Shown here: one piece after another, positions 1 to 5,761 of the stretch
How the letters are laid out: each line of letters begins with the position of its first letter
How positions within the stretch are numbered: position 1 is the stretch's first letter
DNA from: an uncultured Nitrosomonadales bacterium
Lineage (GTDB): Bacteria; Pseudomonadota; Gammaproteobacteria; Burkholderiales; Methylophilaceae
Length of the DNA stretch: 5,761 nucleotides
Reading direction: 5' to 3'
Assembly: GCA_946481065.1 (NCBI GenBank)
Contig: CAMLMA010000112.1
Location: 1 to 5,761 of the forward strand
Notes under the pieces: generated by a model
What the model was told of the DNA's origin: nothing
Databases searched by the model: none
The model's input: the letters and a program-made list of their open reading frames with translations, nothing else
Made by a program: the position numbers and the translations under genes

Positions 1-797
1 AGGTAGCTGCCCAGCGCATGGATCTCCATCGCCAGATGGTCGCCAAACAGGGTGTAGGGATTGATGATGTGATCGGTGCCGAACGAAGCCATGTTGGCGG
101 CGGTGTCGTTGTTCTCGGCGCGCGCCAGCACGTTGAGTTTCGGGTTGATGAGCTTGACCGCGACCGAGATCGCGAGATTGGCGTGGTCGTCGTCGGTGAG
201 CGCGGCGACGCCACCGCACATGGGGTGCAAGACACCGGCCTTGAGCAGCGTGTCCGGCAGCTTGGCGTCGGCACACAAGCCCGGCATGTCGAATCCGTAA
301 TCTTCCAGTTCCAGTTCGTTGATGCGGTCCTGCAGCAGCTCGACGACGACGACGCGCATGCCGCGGCTGTCGAGCGCGCGCGCCAGCAGGCTGCCCGTCT
401 CGCCATAGCCGCAGATGATGTAGAACGGTTCCTGCAGGTTGCACACTTCGCGTGCGAAGGCGGAAGTGATGAACGCCTGGCGCAAGCCCGGGTCCTGCAC
501 CAGGCTGATGATCTTGCCGATGGCGTAGAACCAGGGGATGACTGTCAGGTAGATCGAGAATGCCATCCACAGCCGCTGATCCGAGCTGTAGGGGTAGGGG
601 ACCTCGCCGAAACCGATGGTGGTGGCGGTGTAACTGATGACATAAAAGGCTTCGAACAATGACATCTGCCATGCGTTGCCGTCCGGGTCGTGCCCCGGCA
701 TCAGCGTCAGGCCGACGACGGCGATCGTGTAGGTGACGATCACCGTGATCAGCGGCGCGCGCATGCGCCGCAGGATGAGGAAAAGGATGTTGTTCAA
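1..797 (-). CDS. Two-helix potassium channel with RCK/TrkA-N domain (C-terminus beyond window)
   Basis: Probable inner-membrane K+ channel gated by a cytoplasmic regulatory domain. The 265 residues visible start with a basic N-terminus, then a first membrane helix (about 16-34), a pore loop with the filter TTIGFGE at 59-65 (the family form of TVGYG), and a second helix (about 76-100). A Rossmann-type RCK N domain follows, with GYGETG at 130-135 and an acidic residue (E153) at the end of the second strand, as expected for nucleotide binding. I chose TTG at 795-797 because the reading frame meets a stop (TGA) upstream with no ATG or GTG in between, and the downstream ATG at 762-764 would remove the N-terminal LFLILRR segment that looks native. 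No good Shine-Dalgarno precedes the TTG; it lies 19 bases after the previous stop, so translation is probably coupled. The 3' end, including any RCK C domain, is outside the window. Channel identity is secure; the start and the exact ion and ligand are inferred. Confidence 0.88.
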   Translation of the reverse strand, partial: MNNILFLILRRMRAPLITVIVTYTIAVVGLTLMPGHDPDGNAWQMSLFEAFYVISYTATTIGFGEVPYPYSSDQRLWMAFSIYLTVIPWFYAIGKIISLVQDPGLRQAFITSAFAREVCNLQEPFYIICGYGETGSLLARALDSRGMRVVVVELLQDRINELELEDYGFDMPGLCADAKLPDTLLKAGVLHPMCGGVAALTDDDHANLAISVAVKLINPKLNVLARAENNDTAANMASFGTDHIINPYTLFGDHLAMEIHALGSY

Positions 798-816
798 GGC
801 GAGGCCGCTGTGAGGC

Positions 817-1191
817 TTATCGTCTGAGTGTGATGGTCTCGGACAGCAGCAGGATCACGGATACCACGTTCGCCATCAACGCTCCGCCGGAGAGCGAGAC
901 CACCCGCGTGATGACGGTCGATTCGTCGAGGCCGCCGCTGAACGCGACCCAGACCACGGCTGCGGCGATGAGCTGCAGATCGGCCACCAGGCTGGTAGCC
1001 AGATGGATCGCACCGATCTGGGTGCGATCGCCGAATTTGAGTACGGTCGCGATCAGGTTGACGACGATCGCGGCATATAACTCATAGACGTGGTGATGCA
1101 GCGGGTTGTCGATCTCGCCGATGAAGAAGCCGAAATTCAAGGTCATGGCCAATACGATGAAAAAACCAAAGACCACTTTCTCCAGATTCAT
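817..1191 (-). CDS. Small four-helix membrane protein of unknown function (DUF6394-like)
   Basis: A 124-residue hydrophobic protein with about four membrane helices (near residues 5-24, 36-54, 60-84 and 94-117) and no recognisable catalytic motif. Charged and polar residues sit between or inside the helices: an acidic GEID stretch at 25-28, a triple histidine at 32-34, LKFGDRTQ at 51-58, and H63 and D71 within the third helix. From memory it resembles the uncharacterised DUF6394 family; that assignment was not tested. The ATG start is supported by GGAGA five bases upstream (1197-1201). It ends 19 bases before the potassium-channel gene, so the two are almost certainly co-transcribed. A role as channel partner or accessory subunit is inferred from position only. 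Confidence 0.85.
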   Translation of the reverse strand: MNLEKVVFGFFIVLAMTLNFGFFIGEIDNPLHHHVYELYAAIVVNLIATVLKFGDRTQIGAIHLATSLVADLQLIAAAVVWVAFSGGLDESTVITRVVSLSGGALMANVVSVILLLSETITLRR

Positions 1192-1196
1192 GTCTA

Positions 1197-1201
1197 TCTC
1201 C
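1197..1201 (-). promoter_or_regulatory. Ribosome binding site of the small membrane protein gene
   Basis: GGAGA on the minus strand, five bases before the ATG at 1189-1191. It is one of the best Shine-Dalgarno matches in the window. It fixes the start and suggests independent initiation after the 57-base gap. Confidence 0.7.
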
Positions 1202-1248
1202 GTTCAATGACTTTTTATCGAGCGCCTGCCTGTCGCGCGGCCTTGGCC

Positions 1249-1872
1249 CTATACGTTCGCGCCCGTATAAAAAGCATACCCTAATTCGGCTTTGCTGGTG
1301 TCTTCGGCGTGTAGCGGGATCGTGTCTTGCAGGGCGCTGGCGAAGTCGAAGAGCTGAGTCGGAGCGCCTGCTTTCAGTTCGAGTTCGACCTCACAGATCT
1401 CGGCGCGTGCCATGCCGTCGATCAGCAGGTGGCCAACGTCCAGCGCCATCTCGATCTGGCCGATATCCGTCTCGAGCTGCCATTCAGTGCGTTTGACGTC
1501 AGTGGTGAAGATCGGCCGCAGCGCAGCGCGCAAGGCCGGCGCGTCGAAGATCGCGCGCAGCCAGGGTTCCGTGATCTTGTCGAAATCCGGCACCCCGCGC
1601 CGCAGCAGATCTTCCCATTCCTGGCGATCGTGCAGGCCGCCGCTGGCCTTGCCGGCAGTCTTGATCGACTGGAACCAGCCGCCAGACATGCGGCGGACGC
1701 GCAGGCTGACGCCGGACTTGACCAGATCGAGTTGCGGCGTGTCGTAGTAGATGCTGGTCAGCCGGCGGGTGATAGGTTTGCCGACGGTATGCGCCTTGAC
1801 CAGTGGGTGGCGACGCAAACGCGGGATATCGGCCGCGGCGATGCGCAGCTTGAGTTCGATCTCGCTGGCCAT
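1249..1872 (-). CDS. CYTH-domain protein, probable inorganic/organic triphosphatase
   Basis: A 207-residue soluble protein consisting essentially of one CYTH (triphosphate tunnel) domain. Hallmarks are the N-terminal EIELK at residues 4-8 (the ExExK signature), YYDTP at 42-46, LRVR at 57-60, QSIK at 68-71, an acidic strand EVELELK at 161-167, and SKAELGY at 193-199. These supply the acidic metal ligands and basic phosphate ligands lining the tunnel in this family. Known members hydrolyse tripolyphosphate or thiamine triphosphate, or make cAMP (class IV cyclases). The bacterial YgiF type is usually a tripolyphosphatase with a C-terminal CHAD domain, which is absent here. The ATG begins only three bases after the stop of the upstream parA-like gene, with only a weak purine-rich stretch before it, so translational coupling is likely. 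The family call is firm; the substrate is inferred. Confidence 0.9.
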   Translation of the reverse strand: MASEIELKLRIAAADIPRLRRHPLVKAHTVGKPITRRLTSIYYDTPQLDLVKSGVSLRVRRMSGGWFQSIKTAGKASGGLHDRQEWEDLLRRGVPDFDKITEPWLRAIFDAPALRAALRPIFTTDVKRTEWQLETDIGQIEMALDVGHLLIDGMARAEICEVELELKAGAPTQLFDFASALQDTIPLHAEDTSKAELGYAFYTGANV

Positions 1873-1875
1873 GGC

Positions 1876-2514
1876 TTACTTGCGGTGACGGTCGGCGTTG
1901 ATCAGCCAGTGCAGTAGCGGCGCCCATTGCTGCAGGTCGCGCGCGACCTGCGACGGCCGGATATCGAACAGGCTGGCGCCTTGCTCGGCGGCTAGCGCAT
2001 AGACCTGGGCGCTGCGCAGGTTACCCATGACCGGGAACTCGGCTTCCTGCAAGTAGGCTTCCAGCGCGGCGGCGGAGCGCGTGCGGCTATCGACGCGCAT
2101 GCCGACGATGGCGACGAAGGTGCGTGATTTGCGCACGGCTTTCTCTTCACGCAGCACTTCGAGGAATTCGGTGGTGGCGGCCATATCGAACGCCGAGGGC
2201 TGGATCGGCACGATGACCCAGTCGGCATGCTTGACCGCCTCGCTCAGCTTGTCGCCACGCAGGCCGGCGGGGGAGTCGATCACGGTCCAGTCGGCACTGA
2301 GGCTGTCGGCATGCTTGCCGCGACCGTCGAGGCCGTGGATCAGCGGCAGCCTCTCTGGCCGGCGTTCCAGCCAGCCCAGCGCCGAGCGTTGTCGATCCAT
2401 GTCCGAGAGCACGACATGCTTGCCGCGCGTGGCGAAATAGCCGGCGAGGTTGGTCGCGAGCGTGGTCTTGCCGCTGCCGCCTTTCGGGTTGGCGACGAGC
2501 ACATTGCGTGTCAT
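1876..2514 (-). CDS. Short ParA/MinD-type P-loop ATPase (orphan, no ParB nearby)
   Basis: A 212-residue deviant Walker-A ATPase. KGGSGKTT at 11-18 includes the signature lysine K11. The second motif DMDRQRS at 38-44 corresponds to the family's DxDPQ region with arginine in place of proline, and the Walker B strand is WTVIDSPAG at 76-84. PIQPSAFD at 103-110 matches the conserved region after Walker B. There is no N-terminal helix-turn-helix extension, so it is the short ParA form that dimerises on ATP and binds DNA nonspecifically. No parB gene or parS-like site is visible, which argues against chromosome segregation and for cargo positioning or another orphan role. The ATG is preceded by AAGGA nine bases upstream. 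The CYTH gene follows after three bases. ATPase family membership is certain; the cargo is unknown. Confidence 0.9.
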   Translation of the reverse strand: MTRNVLVANPKGGSGKTTLATNLAGYFATRGKHVVLSDMDRQRSALGWLERRPERLPLIHGLDGRGKHADSLSADWTVIDSPAGLRGDKLSEAVKHADWVIVPIQPSAFDMAATTEFLEVLREEKAVRKSRTFVAIVGMRVDSRTRSAAALEAYLQEAEFPVMGNLRSAQVYALAAEQGASLFDIRPSQVARDLQQWAPLLHWLINADRHRK

Positions 2515-2523
2515 GAGAGGTAT

Positions 2524-2528
2524 TCCTT
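2524..2528 (-). promoter_or_regulatory. Ribosome binding site of the parA-like gene
   Basis: AAGGA on the minus strand, nine bases before the ATG at 2512-2514. It overlaps the downstream copy of the 14-bp tandem repeat, so anything bound to the repeat in DNA or RNA could affect initiation (inference). Confidence 0.55.
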
Positions 2529-2552
2529 GCGTTACTGACTTTGCATTACTGA
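2525..2552 (-). repeat. Two tandem imperfect copies of a 14-bp unit
   Basis: On the minus strand the two abutting units read TCAGTAATGCAAAG (2539-2552) and TCAGTAACGCAAGG (2525-2538), identical at 12 of 14 positions. They fill most of the 40-base gap between the GGDEF-EAL gene and the parA-like gene. The second copy supplies part of the parA-like Shine-Dalgarno sequence. This could be an operator for a protein contacting successive turns, or a simple duplication; the sequence alone does not decide. Confidence 0.8.
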
Positions 2553-2554
2553 AT

Positions 2555-4657
2555 TTATGCCACGCGCAGGTCGTCGACGATCTGCGCGATCGGGACGGGC
2601 CGGCCGAGATGGAAGCCCTGCCCGTAGTGTACGCCTATCGATTGCAGCAGTTCCACCACCTCGGCGCTCTCGACGAACTCGGCGATGGTCTTGATGTGCA
2701 TGGCTTCGGCGATGCTGTGGATGGACTGCACCATGGCGAGGTCGATGGAATTGCTGGCGATATCCTTGACGTAGGCGCCATCCATCTTGAGGAAATCCAC
2801 CGGCAGGTTCTTCAGGTAGGCGAACGACGACATGCCGCTGCCGAAGTCGTCTAGCAGGAAGCGGCAACCGAGTTTCTTCAGCGCGAACATCAGCTCCATG
2901 GTGTTGCCGAGGTTGACGATGGCCGAAGTCTCGGTGATCTCGAAGCAGATGGCTTGTGGCGGGACGGCGAAGATGGTCAGCTGCTCATGGATGAAGCCCA
3001 GCAGACTATGGTCGTTGAGCGACATGCCCGACAGGTTGATGGTGAACACGCAGTCTGAGCGGTTGTGGTTGTTGTCGAGCAACTGGCGGTAGCTCGCCCT
3101 GGTGTTGCGGATCACCCAGCGATCGATGCTGATCATGAGGTCATAGCGCTCGGCGGCCGGGATGAACGCCATCGGCGGTACCAGTTTGCCGTCCTCCTCG
3201 CGCTTGCGCAGCAGGATCTCGTAATAGCGCTGCCCGTCGCCCGTATTGGCGATCGGCAGGATCGGCTGGCAGTAGAGGCAGAACTGGTTCTCCTCCATGG
3301 CCTGGGTGATACGGCCAGCCCATTCCATCTCGCCGTGCCGCTTGGCGACGTCTTCGTCCAGCGCCTGGAACAGGTGGATGCGATTGCGACCGTTGTCCTT
3401 GGCGGCGTAGCAGGCGGTGTCCGCCGCGCTCATGATGCTGCCGATATTGCTGAAGTCGGGCGTGATGGCGACCATGCCGATACTGACGCCGATCGTGAAC
3501 ATCTTGTCCTGGTGGATGTAGCGGAAGTCCTGCACCATCTCGCGCAACTCCTCGGCGATGATGAAAGCATCCGAAACGGCACAATTCTCAAGCAATAGGC
3601 CGAACTCGTCGCCGCCCAGCCGCGCCAGCGTATCGCGGTCGCGCACCCGGTTGTTGAGCAGCAGGCTGATCTGGCGCAACAGGTCGTCGCCGGCGTGATG
3701 GCCGCAGGTATCGTTGACGATCTTGAACTGGTCGAGATCCATGTAACAGAAGACATGATGGGTGCCGTGTTCGTGCGCGCTCTTCAGTACGCGTTCCAGC
3801 CGACGCTCGAACTCGCGGCGATTGACCAGACCCGTCAGGTCGTCGTGATGCGCCTGGTGTCGCAACTGACGTGTGGCTTCATTGATGCGCTGCTGCATGT
3901 CGTCGTGCGCTTCCTTGATCTGCCCCGCCATGGTGTTGAACCCTCGCTGCAGGGTCTGCAGTTCGCCAGCGGAAGTCTCGGGGATACGCATGCCGAACTG
4001 GCCTTCGCCCAGACGCTTGACCGCGAGCGCCATGGTCTCGATAGGGAAGGTGATGCCGCGGCCGATGCGCCACGCCATGAAGCTGCTGACCAGCAGCCCG
4101 GCGATGACGATCAGCAGGTTATGCAGGATCAGGGTCGCCTTGAGGCTCATCAGGCGGCTGGTGCCCAGCACCACATAGACCTGGCCGATACGATTGTCTT
4201 GCTGGGACCCTGCGCCAGGCTCGGCGGCCGGAGACAAGGAGAAATCGTCGAGATCGATCAGGCTGCGCATGATGGGCGCGCCGAACACCAGCGCCTCGCC
4301 TAGATCCCACTCCTGCATGCGCGTGCTCTTTTCCTGCAGGATGGCTTCCGGTACGGGTTTGCCGCTCACGGCCAGCGTCCTGCCGGCATGATCGGTGACC
4401 AGCACCGAAACGATGTCGCTCTCATGGGACATGACCTGTTGCACCAGCGGCTGCAGGATGGCGTAATTGCCGGCCACCACCCCGTACTCCGAGGCCGGCG
4501 CGAGCTGACTGGCGATGACGCGTCCGCGCTCATGCAGCGCGGTGTTCATCACGCTGATACTGTTCTGTATCGAGTAGGTCGTGAGCAGGATGGCGATCAT
4601 CATGGCCGGGATGATGGCCAGGAAGAGCACGCGCGATTTGATACCCAGAATGTTCAT
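2555..4657 (-). CDS. Membrane c-di-GMP enzyme: Cache-like sensor, HAMP, GGDEF and EAL
   Basis: A 700-residue inner-membrane enzyme with both a diguanylate cyclase and a c-di-GMP phosphodiesterase domain. A first membrane helix (about 9-30) is followed by a periplasmic sensor (about 32-176) with ASEYGVVAGN at 55-64, reminiscent of the BarA-type single Cache fold. A second helix (about 177-197), HAMP (about 198-250) and a coiled-coil linker lead to GGDEF. The cyclase part has DDLTGL at 272-277, MDLDQFK at 306-312, an intact GGDEF at 348-352 and an RxxD inhibitory site at R339-D342, five residues before it. The EAL part reads EIL at 480-482 but keeps the expected metal and catalytic residues: N541, E573, E576, D603, D604, K624, E660, E663 and Q680. 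Both activities are therefore plausible. The start overlaps the upstream gene's stop as ATGA, and GGAAAGG sits eight bases before it. Ligand and dominant activity are unknown. Confidence 0.95.
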   Translation of the reverse strand: MNILGIKSRVLFLAIIPAMMIAILLTTYSIQNSISVMNTALHERGRVIASQLAPASEYGVVAGNYAILQPLVQQVMSHESDIVSVLVTDHAGRTLAVSGKPVPEAILQEKSTRMQEWDLGEALVFGAPIMRSLIDLDDFSLSPAAEPGAGSQQDNRIGQVYVVLGTSRLMSLKATLILHNLLIVIAGLLVSSFMAWRIGRGITFPIETMALAVKRLGEGQFGMRIPETSAGELQTLQRGFNTMAGQIKEAHDDMQQRINEATRQLRHQAHHDDLTGLVNRREFERRLERVLKSAHEHGTHHVFCYMDLDQFKIVNDTCGHHAGDDLLRQISLLLNNRVRDRDTLARLGGDEFGLLLENCAVSDAFIIAEELREMVQDFRYIHQDKMFTIGVSIGMVAITPDFSNIGSIMSAADTACYAAKDNGRNRIHLFQALDEDVAKRHGEMEWAGRITQAMEENQFCLYCQPILPIANTGDGQRYYEILLRKREEDGKLVPPMAFIPAAERYDLMISIDRWVIRNTRASYRQLLDNNHNRSDCVFTINLSGMSLNDHSLLGFIHEQLTIFAVPPQAICFEITETSAIVNLGNTMELMFALKKLGCRFLLDDFGSGMSSFAYLKNLPVDFLKMDGAYVKDIASNSIDLAMVQSIHSIAEAMHIKTIAEFVESAEVVELLQSIGVHYGQGFHLGRPVPIAQIVDDLRVA

Positions 4658-5613
4658 GGCAAAGGCCTTTCCATCCGCAACAAGGTGTCGGATAAAGCAT
4701 TCTCGTCGCCGATCTCGAGACCGAGTGAACGGGCGACCTGGTGGTTCACATCAACTGAAAAATACTTAGGTGCCTGTGGCGGCGGCAATCCGGCCTGTGG
4801 CTTGTTCAGGTATTGGCGCACGACTTCCGCGGTCTGCCTGGCGATCTGCTGCGGCGTACTGAAGACGCCAGCCAGTGCGCCAGCACGGACATAGGCCTGT
4901 GAGAAACCGATCACAGGTTTCTGGTAGCGATAGCTGGTGAGCAGCACGCTTTGTGCCGTTTCGCGGTTGTAGACCAGCGGGTCGGGCACCGCCAGCAGCA
5001 CCGGGCTGCTTTCGAGGGCGCGCCGCAGCTTGGGCACCAATTCATCCGTGCCGTAGATATTCTCTTGCGCCAAGCCGAGGCTCGCCGCCTGCGCCGCCTG
5101 CTGTAGCAGGTAACTGGAGGAAAGCGATGTCGGCCCGAACAATACGCCCAGGCTCGTGGTGCCGGGCAGGATAGCCTTGATCAGCGCGATCTGGCGCGGA
5201 TAGGGCTGATCGAGGAAGACGGCGCTGAAGTTGCGGGGATTGCGCTTGCTATCGACCAGGATGCGGTCGAAGGAAGGTTGGGGCACGAGGACGCCGAGCA
5301 CGCTACGCTTGAGATCGAGCTTGCTCGCCTGCAGCAGGGCCTGTACCCCGACGGCGATGACCAGGCTGTCCTCCGGGATGGCGTCGGGGGCGCTGTTCAA
5401 CATGTCTTCGGTGACGATTTTGAAGCTCAGGCCACCCGCTGGCTCTAGCTCGTTCCTCAGGCGATCGGTGAATTCGGCGCTGGCCGGCGTCGGCGCGGTG
5501 ATGAGCACGGTGATGCGGGATTGCGCCGCGGCATTGGCTGACGCCAAGCCCAGCGCCAGCAGACAAAGCCCGGTCAGGACGCGCTGCAGGGTGCGAATCA
5601 GCCAGGCGGACAT
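4654..5613 (-). CDS. ABC-type periplasmic substrate-binding protein without transporter partners
   Basis: A 319-residue exported protein. An N-terminal signal peptide (basic residues at 7 and 11, a hydrophobic core about 12-26, likely Ala-x-Ala cleavage near residue 29) has no lipobox cysteine, so a soluble periplasmic product is expected. The mature part has the two-lobed layout of the ABC_sub_bind family: ITVLITAP at 34-41, LVIAVGVQALL at 84-94, LGVLFGPTS at 155-163, then PDPLVYN at 210-216, PVIGFSQAYVRAGAL at 233-247, FSTPQQIARQ at 251-260 and the closing PKYFSVDVNHQVARSLGL at 282-299. No ABC permease or ATPase gene is visible on either side. It shares one base with the receptor gene upstream (TGATG) and four with the c-di-GMP enzyme downstream, so it more likely presents a ligand to that sensor than feeds a transporter (inference). 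Confidence 0.9.
   Translation of the reverse strand: MSAWLIRTLQRVLTGLCLLALGLASANAAAQSRITVLITAPTPASAEFTDRLRNELEPAGGLSFKIVTEDMLNSAPDAIPEDSLVIAVGVQALLQASKLDLKRSVLGVLVPQPSFDRILVDSKRNPRNFSAVFLDQPYPRQIALIKAILPGTTSLGVLFGPTSLSSSYLLQQAAQAASLGLAQENIYGTDELVPKLRRALESSPVLLAVPDPLVYNRETAQSVLLTSYRYQKPVIGFSQAYVRAGALAGVFSTPQQIARQTAEVVRQYLNKPQAGLPPPQAPKYFSVDVNHQVARSLGLEIGDENALSDTLLRMERPLP
4666..4672 (-). promoter_or_regulatory. Ribosome binding site of the GGDEF-EAL gene, inside the binding-protein gene
   Basis: GGAAAGG on the minus strand, eight bases before the ATG at 4655-4657. It lies within the last codons of the binding-protein gene. It supports the chosen start and allows re-initiation at the ATGA overlap. 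Confidence 0.65.
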
Positions 5614-5761
5614 CAGAAGTCCAGCCTCACGTTGAGGTAGGCGCGGCGGCGCATCAGGTTGTAATCGGCGAATTCCTCGTAATGGGTATCGAACAGGTTC
5701 TGCGCGACGGCCGAGACCTCACCCTGGAAGCGGCCGGCGTCGAACTTGCGTGCGACACGCA
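5613..5761 (-). CDS. TonB-dependent outer-membrane receptor, C-terminal end only
   Basis: The last 48 codons of a gene that continues beyond the right edge; too short to have been called as an open reading frame with a start. The visible end contains VAQNLFDTHYEEFADY followed by an arginine-rich turn and a final strand AYLNVRLDF ending in phenylalanine before TGA. The NLFDxxY phrase and the terminal amphipathic strand with a C-terminal aromatic residue are typical of the last barrel strands of TonB-dependent receptors. The stop TGA shares its last base with the ATG of the binding-protein gene, so the two are co-translated. The substrate cannot be judged from this fragment. Confidence 0.85.
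   Translation of the reverse strand, partial: RVARKFDAGRFQGEVSAVAQNLFDTHYEEFADYNLMRRRAYLNVRLDF

Noticed and set aside
18..662. Long plus-strand open frame opposite the potassium-channel gene
   Set aside because: Its translation is low in complexity and shows no fold or motif, while the minus strand there encodes a clear pore and RCK domain. It is an antisense shadow typical of G+C-rich DNA.
1192..1248. Rho-independent terminator or clear promoter between the CYTH and small membrane protein genes
   Set aside because: No stable G+C-rich hairpin followed by a T-run on the minus strand, and no convincing -35/-10 pair. The gap probably lies inside a transcript.
1327..1917. Plus-strand open frame opposite the CYTH gene
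   Set aside because: The minus-strand frame carries the full CYTH motif set; the plus-strand product is unrecognisable and lacks a convincing start signal.
1499..1927. Second minus-strand frame overlapping the CYTH and parA-like genes
   Set aside because: It is an arginine- and proline-rich out-of-frame reading of two well-supported genes.
1876..2552. A ParABS partition locus
   Set aside because: No ParB gene and no parS-like palindromes are visible, and the neighbours are signalling and triphosphate genes, not replication genes.
2525..2552. CRISPR-like repeats
   Set aside because: Only two abutting 14-bp units without spacers, so not an array.
3065..3598. Plus-strand open frame inside the GGDEF-EAL gene
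   Set aside because: It lies fully antisense to conserved GGDEF and EAL coding sequence and shows no domain of its own.
4388..4894. Plus-strand open frame across the junction of the GGDEF-EAL and binding-protein genes
   Set aside because: It is antisense to two coupled genes with strong family signatures, and its product has no recognisable features.
4654..5613. Part of an ABC importer operon
   Set aside because: Both flanking genes are visible and neither is a permease or ATPase; the protein is an orphan, at least locally.

Overview
The window is a G+C-rich (roughly 60%), gene-dense piece of a Gram-negative chromosome. A TonB-dependent receptor and a periplasmic binding protein indicate an outer membrane. 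The protein style, especially the orphan binding protein next to a Cache-HAMP-GGDEF-EAL enzyme, suggests a betaproteobacterium, perhaps Nitrosomonadales-like; this is judged from familiarity with such proteins, not from a search. Seven genes lie end to end on the minus strand, the first and last cut by the window edges. There are no RNA genes, insertion sequences, CRISPR arrays or clear terminators. The largest gaps are only 57 and 40 bases.

Read in the direction of transcription, from high to low coordinates, the layout is as follows. (1) The C-terminus of a TonB-dependent outer-membrane receptor (5613-5761) overlaps by one base (2) an ABC-type periplasmic substrate-binding protein (4654-5613), which has no permease or ATPase beside it. 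That gene overlaps by four bases (3) a 700-residue inner-membrane sensor with a Cache-like periplasmic domain, HAMP, GGDEF and EAL domains (2555-4657). The overlapping start/stop codons make these three a translationally coupled unit that looks like an outer-membrane-to-c-di-GMP sensing module.

After a 40-base gap carrying a 14-bp imperfect tandem repeat comes (4) a short orphan ParA-type ATPase (1876-2514). Three bases further on is (5) a stand-alone CYTH-domain protein, probably a triphosphatase (1249-1872). After 57 bases comes (6) a small four-helix membrane protein of unknown function (817-1191), and 19 bases later (7) a two-helix potassium channel with a TIGFGE-type filter and a cytoplasmic RCK/TrkA-N domain (1-797, C-terminus outside the window).

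The spacing allows one long transcript, but function suggests three blocks: the c-di-GMP sensing module, the ParA/CYTH pair, and the small membrane protein/potassium channel pair. The most interesting points are the receptor/binding-protein/c-di-GMP module, the tandem repeat that reaches the parA-like ribosome binding site, and the close pairing of the small membrane protein with the channel.
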